NCBI GenBank assembly: GCA_023100825.1
Contig: CP095846.1
Location: 248,001-312,000 of the forward strand
Reading direction: 5' to 3'
Origin: Nocardioidaceae bacterium SCSIO 66511
GTDB lineage: Bacteria > Actinomycetota > Actinomycetes > Propionibacteriales > Nocardioidaceae
Length of the DNA: 64,000 nt
Shown here: positions 35,992 through 43,471 of the stretch, piece after piece
Layout: the number at the start of each line of letters is the position of its first letter
How positions within the stretch are numbered: the stretch's first letter is position 1
The notes under the pieces: generated by a model
Databases searched by the model: none
The model's input: only the letters and a program-made list of their open reading frames with translations
Told to the model about the DNA's origin: nothing
Made by a program: the position numbers and the translations under genes

Positions 35992-36771
35992 TCAGTTGAC
36001 CGGAACCCTTCCTTGCGCGTACCAAGCCCGCGCATCGAGGCTGAACGGACCGTTCGGCACCGACGCCCGGCACGCCTCGCGTACGACTTCGCGTTCGGTG
36101 GGAGCGAGGCCTGTCAGGTATCGACCAGCCGGGCCGACACCGAAGGTGAACGGCTCCCAGAAGTCGTCGAAGTCCACGTAATCGGCGCTGACGGTCAGGG
36201 CACCGTCCAGTACGTCGTCGAGGCCGGCTTGGTCGAACAGCCGCGCTAGGTCGCCCCCGGCCGTACCCGGTAACGCGTGCTCACCAGCTGCGTCAGTTCT
36301 GACTTGTTCGACGGCGGACCAGAACGTTTTCAACATCGTCATCCCGCCGGTTGCGATGTCCCACATACAAGCGGCGACGGTGCCTCCGGGAGTTGTCACA
36401 CGCACCATCTCTCGTACGCCCTGCTCGGGGTCGTTCATGAACGCGACCACGAGGCAGCACAGGCTGACCTCGAAGGTGTTGTCGCCCCATGGCAACTCCT
36501 CCGCGTACCCCTCGCGTACGTCAGCGCCGGGATTTCGCTCGCGGCATGCCGCAACGAACAGCGGTGCGGGTTCGATCGCCGCAACCTGGTGCGCGCCCAG
36601 CCGGCCGACGAGCTCATCGGTGAGCGCACCAGGACCGCAACCGACGTCGAGTACGTGCTGTCCTGATACGACCCCTGCCATGTCGGCGAGTGTCGCTGCG
36701 AGGTTTCGGCTGTAGCGCCCCATGAACCGGTCATAATGCTCGGCAGGCGCCGAGAACTGCATGCCTTTCAT
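35992..36771 (-). CDS. Class I SAM-dependent methyltransferase
   Basis: A 259-residue methyltransferase. Motif I is VLDVGCGPGALTDEL, the acidic residue ends AIEPAP, motif post-I carries LPWGDNTFEVSLC, and VREMVRVTTPGGTVAACMWD follows. It resembles UbiE/Methyltransf_11-type enzymes acting on small molecules. The neighbours give no clue to the substrate. It stands alone between the FHA-kinase module and tRNA-Arg. Confidence 0.88.
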   Translation of the reverse strand: MKGMQFSAPAEHYDRFMGRYSRNLAATLADMAGVVSGQHVLDVGCGPGALTDELVGRLGAHQVAAIEPAPLFVAACRERNPGADVREGYAEELPWGDNTFEVSLCCLVVAFMNDPEQGVREMVRVTTPGGTVAACMWDIATGGMTMLKTFWSAVEQVRTDAAGEHALPGTAGGDLARLFDQAGLDDVLDGALTVSADYVDFDDFWEPFTFGVGPAGRYLTGLAPTEREVVREACRASVPNGPFSLDARAWYAQGRVPVN

Positions 36772-36872
36772 GCTACGTACGACTGCTCTCCCGGGGGCGG
36801 GAACGCAGAACCCGCCCCGATTTAGTCTCAGCGACGGAGAGCGGCTAGACTCTGCGAGGCCACAACGCCACT

Positions 36873-36945
36873 GCGCTCGTAGCTCAACGGATAGAGCATC
36901 TGACTACGGATCAGAAGGTTGGGGGTTCGAATCCCTCCGAGCGCG
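36873..36945 (+). tRNA. tRNA-Arg(ACG), integration site of the mobile element
   Basis: Acceptor GCGCTCG pairs with CGAGCGC, the anticodon loop is CTACGGA (ACG), and the T-arm is GGGGGTTCGAATCCCTC-like. CCA is not encoded. An excisionase and a tyrosine integrase begin about 210 bases downstream in the same direction, the usual layout when a tRNA 3' end serves as attachment site. Confidence 0.95.
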
Positions 36946-36952
36946 CCCACCT

Positions 36953-36995
36953 CAAACGGCCTCTGACCTGCGTAAACGCAGTCGGGGGCCGTTTG
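36953..36995 (+). terminator. tRNA-Arg terminator hairpin
   Basis: CAAACGGCC pairs with GGCCGTTTG, and the inner bases continue the stem with one bulge to a TAAA loop (CTGCG TAAA CGCAG). It lies eight bases after the tRNA. If it belongs to the core, the attachment site lies within the tRNA end or this hairpin. Confidence 0.75.
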
Positions 36996-37159
36996 CACTT
37001 CTCGCCCATCCCCGCCTCGACGGTCTCAACAACGGTCCAAGAACTCCGGCCGGACAGTCGTGGCGCCGCGAGTGACACTGGGCCGCATGAGGTCGCACCC
37101 GATACCTGAAATTTCCGCGAACGTGAACGCCAGCGGGCTGCTCGTTCCCGTGGGTGGGT

Positions 37160-37441
37160 ATGAACACGATGACTGACACCGACCCGACGCCCCACTCGTC
37201 CCACTCCCCCGGCTGGCGAGCGCCCCAGGAGACGCACACCTCCCCGGACACCCTGTTGCTGAATCTGAACGAGGTCGCTGAACAGCTGCGTTGCATGCGC
37301 CGCAGCGTCGAGCGCTACATCGCAGCGCGACGCCTTTTCGCGCTACACATCGGCCGCTCCGTGCGCGTCGAACGCCGTGAGCTCGAAGAATTCATCCAGC
37401 GCATGCGTGCACGAGAGACTCGCTATGGGCAGACCGCGTAG
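37160..37441 (+). CDS. Excisionase-type DNA-binding protein
   Basis: About 93 residues. ATG 37160, ATG 37169 and GTG 37154 are all possible starts. A disordered N-terminus leads to an excisionase/MerR-like winged helix: LLNLNEVAEQLRCMRRSVER, ARRLFALHIGRSVRVERREL. This is the helix-turn-helix 17 type used by Xis proteins and directs excision together with the integrase. It overlaps the integrase start by 17 bases, as is typical for mobile-element xis-int pairs. Confidence 0.85.
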   Translation: MNTMTDTDPTPHSSHSPGWRAPQETHTSPDTLLLNLNEVAEQLRCMRRSVERYIAARRLFALHIGRSVRVERRELEEFIQRMRARETRYGQTA

Positions 37442-38663
37442 AGCACCCGACGAGACGACGCCGTCGATCTACAAGGGCTACGACGGTCTGTGGCATGCCC
37501 GGGTCGCTATGCGGATCAGGGCCGACGGCAGCACCGAACGCAAACACGTCCGGCGTAAGGACCGTGCAGAACTCGTCAAAGTCGTACGGGGGCTCGAGCG
37601 CAGCCGCGACAACGGCAGCTACGCCTGGACCGAAGATGACCCGACGCTCGCACAATGGATCGAGCATTGGCTGTCTGCCATCTTGCCAATGAGCGCACGA
37701 CCCAAGACCCTGGCCACTTACCGATCACAGATGGTCCGTCACCTCCTCCCAGCGCTTGGTCACTGCCGACTCAGCGAACTTCGGCCCGAGCACCTGGAGA
37801 ACCTCTACATCTCGCTCGGGCACGATGGCGCATCGGTGCCCACGATCCGTGCCGTGCACCGCGTCGTACGCTCCGCCCTCAACGAGGCGATCCGACGTCG
37901 CCGGCTGCTCCACAACCCGGCCCAGGTGGCGCGACCACCCCGACTCATCGAGAACGAAGCTGACCCGCTGACCGTCGACGAGTGCCGCCGAGTCCTGGAA
38001 GAGGCCGCAACCAAACGCAACGGTCCACGATGGGCGATCGCCCTGTCGCTCGGTCTACGCCAAGGCGAAGCGCTCGGACTGCTGTGGTCCGACCTCGACC
38101 TCGACGACGGCACACTGACCGTGCGCCGCTCCGCCCAGCGCCTCACCTGGCAGCATGGATGCTAGCCCGGACTGGAAGGCCCGTCATGCGAGCGCACCCG
38201 AGGCGGAAGCTGCCCGCAGCGGCGCGACGGAGGACTGGTTCTGGTCGAGCCCAAGACGAAGGCTTCCCGTCGCACCATAGTGCTTCCCCGCCCGCTGCGT
38301 GACGAACTCCGTGCCCACCGCGCCGAACAGGCGCGAGAACGTCTGGCTGCGGGGCCCGCCTGGGTCGGCGAACACAACCTGGTGTTCGCCACCGAGTGGG
38401 GCCAGGTCATCGACCCCGTCAATGATGGGCAGTCCTGGCGACGCCTCCTCGAGTCGGCGGGCGTGCGCAAGGCGCGAGTCCACGACGCCCGCCACACCGC
38501 CGCCACCCTCCTTCTCCTCGAGGAGACCGATCTGCGCACCGTGATGGCCATCATGGGATGGACCGAACTTGCCACCGCGCAGCGCTACACCCACGCCGTC
38601 GACGAGCTGAGAAGTCGCGCAGCGGCACGGATGGGCAGCCTCCTCTGGAGCAGTGCACGGTGA
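37425..38663 (+). pseudogene. Tyrosine recombinase/integrase interrupted by an in-frame TAG
   Basis: From ATG 37425 the frame encodes an AP2-like/SAM-like N-terminal arm-binding region (YKGYDGLWHARVAMRIRADG), the core-binding domain and the catalytic domain. Arg I lies in LSLGLRQGEALGLLWSD. Codon 247 is TAG (38163-38165), after LTWQHGC. The same frame then continues with a Cys-containing insert, GGLVLVEPKTKASRRTIVLP, the HDARHTAATLLL box (His-x-x-Arg) and the nucleophile region TAQRYTHAVDEL, ending at 38663. Relatives have uninterrupted sequence between HGC and GGLV. Without readthrough the product lacks most catalytic residues, which would lock the element in place. A TGG-to-TAG change is plausible. 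Confidence 0.88.
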
Positions 38664-38800
38664 GGCCTGAACATGATAAGAAGCACGACCGGAGCAGGGT
38701 CACCGCCCTCCGAATGCTCAACTGGGCGGATCTATCGCGCCAACGAGGGAACGTGGTGAACCGCGGATTATGAGCACGGCCGTGCGTATCCTGACCCCCG

Positions 38801-38830
38801 TACTATTGTGCGACAAATCGTACAATAGTA
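38801..38830. promoter_or_regulatory. Palindromic operator of the HEPN/MNT pair
   Basis: The 13-base arms TACTATTGTGCGA and TCGTACAATAGTA match in all but one position around CAAA. The right arm contains TACAAT, a good -10 hexamer. It lies 17 bases before the preferred start (38848) of the nucleotidyltransferase. This is the usual place for autoregulation by a toxin-antitoxin antitoxin; the wHTH of that protein could bind it. Confidence 0.75.
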
Positions 38831-38847
38831 TGATCAAGGTCATGGAC

Positions 38848-39630
38848 ATGAGCGAGCCACTCCGCGCCTTGACACCGACGTTGGATGCGCCCGTGCTGCG
38901 CGTGCTCGCCGGTACCGCAGGAGAGATGACTCGCCAACAGGTCACTCGGCTGGTGCACGACGCCAGCGAAGCGGGCGTCCGCAAGGTGCTGCGCCGCCTC
39001 GCCGGTCAGGGGATCGTCCTCGAACGACGGATCGGAACGCAGTACACGTACGCAGCCAATCGGGACCATCTCATGTGGCGCGCCGTCGATGCCGCCGTCA
39101 CGGCGGGCGAGCGTCTGGACGGCCGGATCCGAACCCACATCGAGAACTGGGCCGTCGCTCCCCTGTCGGTCCAGATCTTCGGATCGGCCGCAACCGGCAG
39201 TGCGACGGGGGAATCGGATATCGATCTGTTGCTATACCGGTCAAACCTAAACGCCGCCGACCAAGCAACGTGGGATGAACAGACCACCGCACTACGCGCA
39301 GCCATCGAACAGTGGACGGGCAATGCATGCGAGATTCTCGAGATTGACCCACCGACATTGGTGGACATGGCCGCTGAGGCCGAGCCCGTGCTCGGCTCGT
39401 CGATGCGACGAATCGCCGGTGTCCGGCTCGAGAAGGCCACACCGAGCGCCTCGCTCGCGAGAACCCTTCGCGATACGGCATCGAGCAGGGCTCGTGGTAC
39501 CAACTGGGCCAAGATCCCAGAGGTCGCCAAGAGCGTCTCGCCGGAGCTACGGAGGACAATCGAAGAGCTGTTCACCTCGATGAATACGACGGTGCCACCG
39601 CAACTGGCGAAGGCGATGCGATCACAGTGA
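38848..39630 (+). CDS. wHTH plus MNT-type nucleotidyltransferase (antitoxin-like)
   Basis: About 260 residues. ATG 38848 is preferred because AAGG lies eight bases upstream; earlier in-frame ATGs fall in the operator palindrome. Residues 1-75 are a winged helix (LRVLAGTAGEMTRQQVTRLV, VRKVLRRLAGQGIVLER). A minimal nucleotidyltransferase domain follows with IFGSAATGSATGESDIDLLL, the GSx(n)DxD signature of MNT proteins. In HEPN/MNT systems the MNT partner AMPylates or neutralises the HEPN RNase. Its stop overlaps the start of the HEPN-like gene. Confidence 0.85.
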   Translation: MSEPLRALTPTLDAPVLRVLAGTAGEMTRQQVTRLVHDASEAGVRKVLRRLAGQGIVLERRIGTQYTYAANRDHLMWRAVDAAVTAGERLDGRIRTHIENWAVAPLSVQIFGSAATGSATGESDIDLLLYRSNLNAADQATWDEQTTALRAAIEQWTGNACEILEIDPPTLVDMAAEAEPVLGSSMRRIAGVRLEKATPSASLARTLRDTASSRARGTNWAKIPEVAKSVSPELRRTIEELFTSMNTTVPPQLAKAMRSQ

Positions 39631-40034
39631 TGGTCCGCGCTGACAAGACCCGCCCTGCCAGCCGAACCCAGGCGGCGACCCGACTTGCCGATGCGCGCGC
39701 GTTCCTGCAGCAGGCCGAAATCAGCGCCGAACTCATCGATAGCTCTCGACGCGATGCCGCCGTCGTCTCATCAGCAGTCCTTGCCGGAATCGCCGCCGCC
39801 GACGCAGCTTGCGGCGCACGACTCGGCGAAATCGCTGTGGGATCACACGACTACGGACCGCGCCTCCTCAAACGAGTAGCGGGAAGCGAACGAAGTGTCA
39901 CGGCGCTGTCACGTCTCCTGAGTATCAAAACGAGTTCGCAGTACGCAGGCGAGTCGATCGGCGTCAGGCACGCGACCGAAGCCACCGAACGCGCACGTCG
40001 GATCGTCGAATTCGCCGAAAGCTGTCTGCAGTGA
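39627..40034 (+). CDS. HEPN-domain protein (toxin-like partner)
   Basis: A 135-residue, largely helical protein. Its ATG overlaps the nucleotidyltransferase stop (ATGATG, so 39630 is an alternative). The core SSAVLAGIAAADAACGARLG, LSRLLSIKTSSQYAGESIG and ATERARRIVEFAES resembles HEPN proteins paired with nucleotidyltransferases. The canonical RX4-6H RNase motif is not evident: the nearest candidates are an Arg followed by HATEA and a His in GSHDYG. Either it is a divergent RNase or a non-catalytic HEPN. The operon order (MNT before HEPN) and overlap support a toxin-antitoxin pair. Confidence 0.75.
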   Translation: MMVRADKTRPASRTQAATRLADARAFLQQAEISAELIDSSRRDAAVVSSAVLAGIAAADAACGARLGEIAVGSHDYGPRLLKRVAGSERSVTALSRLLSIKTSSQYAGESIGVRHATEATERARRIVEFAESCLQ

Positions 40035-40166
40035 CGTCACGTCAACCCACAACCTGGACCGAGAGGAAATCGAGAACTGGAACCGGACCAGATGTAAGCG
40101 GCCCGAACAAGTGCAGCAACACCTGCCCGGGCCTTGTCAACCACCTGAACCAGCAGGAGGCCGACC

Positions 40167-40849
40167 ATGCCGAACACTACCCATTGCCGTGTCCTCGAGG
40201 TATCAGTCCTCGGACCCATCTCGACTAGCACTCTCCCCCCGTTTCCTGCCGACGATGGCGAGGTTCTGCGACGTCGCGGCTGATCACCGACTTCGTCGTC
40301 TACCTCGCACTCAATGGAGGACGGACAAGCGAGACGATCGACGGCGAGTTCTTCCAACACGCACGCCAGCCCTCGCAGCTCCGCTGGAACATCGCCGCCC
40401 TGGCACGCCACTGGCTCGGGCGTGGCCGTGTCCCGCGCACACCGCGGAATGGGATTGTGCAGCTCGTCGACGTGACGACCGACTGGGCACGATTTGATCA
40501 CTACCACCAACGCGGCGCGGGACGACATCGCGCTGCGACTGGTCCGCGGCCAACCGCTGACTGGACTATCGCGCCACGCGTCCGGGTGGGCAGACATGTG
40601 GCAAGCCCAGATGATCGCGGTCGTACATCAAGCGGGCTTTCCTACGGACGCGAGCAGCTGCGACGCGAAAACTGGACCGACGCACGCCTCGGGATCAGCG
40701 CGGCACTGGCAGCCGAACCAGCAAGCATCCCTGCATACCGCTTGGTGGACGCGCTGGCCCGAAAGACAAACGATGCTCCTGCACTGGAGCGGACTCGGAA
40801 TGCGAAGGATCAGATGCGTGGCGCGCTGCACGTCCCGCGCTATGCGTGA
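40167..40849 (+). pseudogene. Frameshifted BTAD-type (bacterial transcriptional activator domain) gene
   Basis: A strong ribosome site (CAGGAGG, seven bases before ATG 40167) opens a frame reading VLEVSVLGPIST that stops at 40281. The next frame carries LITDFVVYLALNGGRTSE, LRWNIAALARHWLGRGRV and QLVDVTTDWARFDHYHQRG. A third frame carries ALRLVRGQPLTGLSRHASGW and MIAVVHQAG. The second frame resumes with LRRENWTDARLGISAALAAEP and closes at 40849. Joined, this follows the winged-helix then tetratricopeptide-like order of BTAD domains found in LysM/BTAD proteins of conjugative actinobacterial elements. At least three frameshifts, two of them compensating, make it dead. Confidence 0.65.
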
Positions 40850-41388
40850 ACTGACTGCCAGCAGCGCCCGCTCGGAGCTTGCTCATCGGGAGCGCCACGA
40901 CCAGCGGCGCACCCGAGCCGCCCGGCGTCAGACACCGTTCGCGGAAGCTCCGGCAAGTGCCTCTCTTCGATTGTCACCAGGACCGACTGACGCGCGGGCA
41001 CGTGGCCGATTGCCAATCTCCATCCCTGAAGGGAAGCAGGGATGACCGGGGGTAGCACTGCCGGCGGCATCCCGCAGTTTTCGTGCACGACCCATGCCCT
41101 TGAGCACGACGTGGCCGCTTGGACTGACCGAGGGTGCATCTAGGAGTCCCCTCGTTGCCTGCCGACAAGAAATCTTTCATTGGGTGAACGCTGGGAAGGC
41201 TCTCACTGCCTTGGGTTGTCACGAGGGCGAACGCGGCATCAACAACGGAAGTGAGCCGGATGAGGCATGGAACGCAGCACCACGGACGCGGCGACGTGGA
41301 CAACCTGCTCAAGTGGCCCGTTCGTTCTAGGGTGAGGACCACGGTAACCCTCCGTAACCAACAGCTCCAAACATCGAGAGGGAGAAGC
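40850..41388. other. Gene-poor stretch in the element
   Basis: A frame from 40845 to 41045 encodes 66 mostly charged residues (ELTASSARSELAHRERHDQR) and may be a remnant. A short hairpin (CATCCCT and AGGGATG arms) lies at its end, near 41020-41045. The remainder, to the lipoprotein gene, shows no coding signal I trust. Confidence 0.4.
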
Positions 41389-41768
41389 GTGGGCATACTC
41401 CGTATCGCTGTGGCAGCCACAATCCTTCCGGCATTGCTCGTCGCCGGCTGCAGGGGCGATGACGACAGCCTGCCTCCCGTCGACAAGTCGAGCGAGTCAA
41501 CGACCGACGAGCCGAGCAACGCCGCCGGGAAAGACGGTGCTGGTGATTCTGAGCCGGCAGATGATTCGACGAAGTACGCGCCGAACCCTCAGGGAGCGAA
41601 GCTCACCAAGGGGGAGCAGGCCGCGTACAAGAAGGCACAACGCGACTACGACCGGTGGCATGCGATCGCGGCACAACTCAACCGAAATCCTCGTACAACG
41701 AAGGCAGTGCAGCGCAAGATCATCAACCACACATACAGCCCGTACACCGCGTCGTTCTACAAGAAGGT
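41389..41768 (+). pseudogene. Lipoprotein gene truncated by the IS3 element
   Basis: GTG 41389 follows GAGAGGGAGAAG and opens a lipoprotein signal (RIAVAATILPALLVAGC; lipobox LVAGC). A Ser/Asp/Glu-rich stalk and a Lys/Arg-rich helical part (AAYKKAQRDYDRWHAIAAQL) follow. The coding frame is cut by the left end of the IS at 41769 after about 126 codons and then reads on into IS sequence to 41994. The lost C-terminus prevents a functional assignment. Confidence 0.8.
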
Positions 41769-41838
41769 TGAGTCGCCCCGGGATGTCTGGAGGCTTTGGT
41801 GTGTCCCGGGTTCCGCGGTGTCGAGATGTCTTGGATTC

Positions 41839-42693
41839 TCATGCCACGGTGATGATGCGGTTGCGTTCGAACCCTATCGGCGTGAGCCATCCGAGTTGGC
41901 TGTGGCGGCGCTTGCGGTTGTGCCAGATCTCGAGGTACTCGAAGATCGCGTTCGCAAGCTCGAGGCGGGTGTTCCACTTCTTCCGGCCGAGTAGTTCGAC
42001 CTGCATCCGGGACCAGAACGCCTCGATCATGGAGTTGTCGTAGCAATCTCCGATGCTCCCCATCGAGGCGAGCAGGCCGGAGTCTCGGGCACGTCTGGTG
42101 AAGGCCCAGGAACCGAATTGAACTCCCTGGTCGGAGTGAATGACCGTGCCCAGCTCGTTGGCCTTGCCCAGGCGGGTGTCGATGGCCATACCGAGTGTGT
42201 TGGTCACGAGCGCGGCATTGGGCGAGGAGTCGATCGCCCAGCCCACGACTCTTCGGGAGTAGGTGTCCAGGACGACGCAGCAGTACAACTTCCCCTCGCG
42301 GGTTGGATGCTCGGTGATGTCGGTGACCCAGAGCTTGTTCGGCTCGTCGCGGGTGAAGTCACGTTCCACAAGGTCGCGGGCGATGCTGTCGGGCTTGATT
42401 CGCTTCCACTTCCTTCGACCGGTGACGCCTTGCAGGCCAGCACGACGCATCAGCATCTCCACCTGGTTGTGGCCGACCAATACGCCGCGGCCCAGGGTCA
42501 GCTCGGCGTGCACCCGGCGAGCCCCGTAGATGCCGTTGCACTCGGCATGAATCTGAGTGATCAGGTCGGTCAGCATCGCGTGCCGAATGGCACGCTCGGA
42601 CGGCGGTCGATTGCGCCGCTCGTAGAACCCGGACTCAGAGACCCCGAGGACCCGGCACGCAGCCTGCACGGGAAGGTTATCCGCGGCGATCAA
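41839..42693 (-). CDS. IS3-family transposase OrfB (DDE integrase core)
   Basis: About 284 residues from a TTG, but in nature probably made as an OrfAB fusion by -1 frameshift, which would add KRRYAAVEL upstream. The HTH_21 part (NGIYGARRVHAELTL) precedes the rve core: LWVTDITEHPTREG with the first Asp, VIHSDQGVQFGSWAF with the second, and the Glu in DNSMIEAFWSRMQVELLG. All catalytic residues appear intact, so the element could still be active. Confidence 0.94.
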   Translation of the reverse strand: MIAADNLPVQAACRVLGVSESGFYERRNRPPSERAIRHAMLTDLITQIHAECNGIYGARRVHAELTLGRGVLVGHNQVEMLMRRAGLQGVTGRRKWKRIKPDSIARDLVERDFTRDEPNKLWVTDITEHPTREGKLYCCVVLDTYSRRVVGWAIDSSPNAALVTNTLGMAIDTRLGKANELGTVIHSDQGVQFGSWAFTRRARDSGLLASMGSIGDCYDNSMIEAFWSRMQVELLGRKKWNTRLELANAIFEYLEIWHNRKRRHSQLGWLTPIGFERNRIITVA

Positions 42694-42995
42694 CTCGACC
42701 GCCGCGTACCTCCTTTTGGGCTCACCTCCTCCTTCAACGCATCGACCGCCTTCTGTGCGACCGCGAGCTCGGTCTCCAAGTCGCGGATCCGCTTCCTCGA
42801 CGCCGCCAACTCGGCGTGCTCAGCGGTCGTCAGACCCGGCAATTCACCGCGGTCAACACGGTCTTGGCGGCGCCAGTTGTAGAGCGTCTGGTCACTGATG
42901 TCGAGATCGTGCGCGACGCTGGCAACACTGCGGCCCGCGGCAAGCAGGTCGAGAGCCTTGCGTCGGAACTCAGCCGGATAGCCCGGTCGTCCCAT
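42690..42995 (-). CDS. IS3-family transposase OrfA
   Basis: A 101-residue protein with an HTH of the IS3 type (YPAEFRRKALDLLAAGRSVA, VAHDLDISDQTLYNWRRQD) followed by a leucine-zipper-like coiled coil (LAASRKRIRDLETELAVAQK). It binds the terminal repeats. The end of the gene has CCCAAAAGG (about 42711-42720 on the plus strand as its complement), a slippery site for -1 frameshifting into orfB. Confidence 0.93.
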   Translation of the reverse strand: MGRPGYPAEFRRKALDLLAAGRSVASVAHDLDISDQTLYNWRRQDRVDRGELPGLTTAEHAELAASRKRIRDLETELAVAQKAVDALKEEVSPKGGTRRSS

Positions 42996-43471
42996 CTGAA
43001 CCTCCTGGTGTCAGGCACCAGAATCCAGAAACTCAGACGCCGTAGAACCCGGGACACACCAGAGTCTCCGGACTCGCCGGGGCGACTCAGATCACGTCGT
43101 GACCTGGCTGAACCACGAATACACCTGGGATGCCGCCGACACGATCCCCACCTGCTGGCCCAAACACCCCCACATCATCAATGAGATCGCCGTCGTTGCC
43201 GACCAACGACGCCGCGCCCACCTCGACCCCGCCAGCAACACCCTCGAGGAATGGCACCGCTATTGCCTGCCCGCGTTCATCGACCGCATGCGCGGACGAC
43301 TGAAAGCGCACTGCGACCACGACCACACCAGGTGGCCAGGCCGCGGCCGCCACAGCGAATACACCTCCGACAATGAGGCAGAGCGTCGCCAGGTGATGTT
43401 CGCGGCCGACGCCGCTGCTCTGAATCAGGGCCCGACACCTCAGAGCTCACGACCGGGTCCGCGGCTATCGG

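Larger units (their letters stand above)
41769..43089 (-). mobile_element. IS3-family insertion sequence (1321 bp)
   Basis: The ends are long imperfect inverted repeats beginning TGAGTCGCCCCGG on each side and continuing for about 45 bases with scattered mismatches, including TGGTGTGTCCCGGGTTC. The TGA terminus is usual for IS3 elements. It contains orfA and orfB with a probable -1 frameshift. The flanking trinucleotides differ (GGT on the left, GAT on the right), so there is no visible target duplication, and both flanking genes are truncated at the ends. Confidence 0.9.

Noticed and set aside
36790-36818. Terminator for the methyltransferase gene
   Set aside because: The GGGGCGGG/CCCGCCCC hairpin lies upstream of that leftward gene, so it cannot terminate it; its role is unclear.
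40850-41388. A relaxase or mobilisation gene
   Set aside because: Only a short charged frame is open; no relaxase tyrosine or histidine-triad motif is present.
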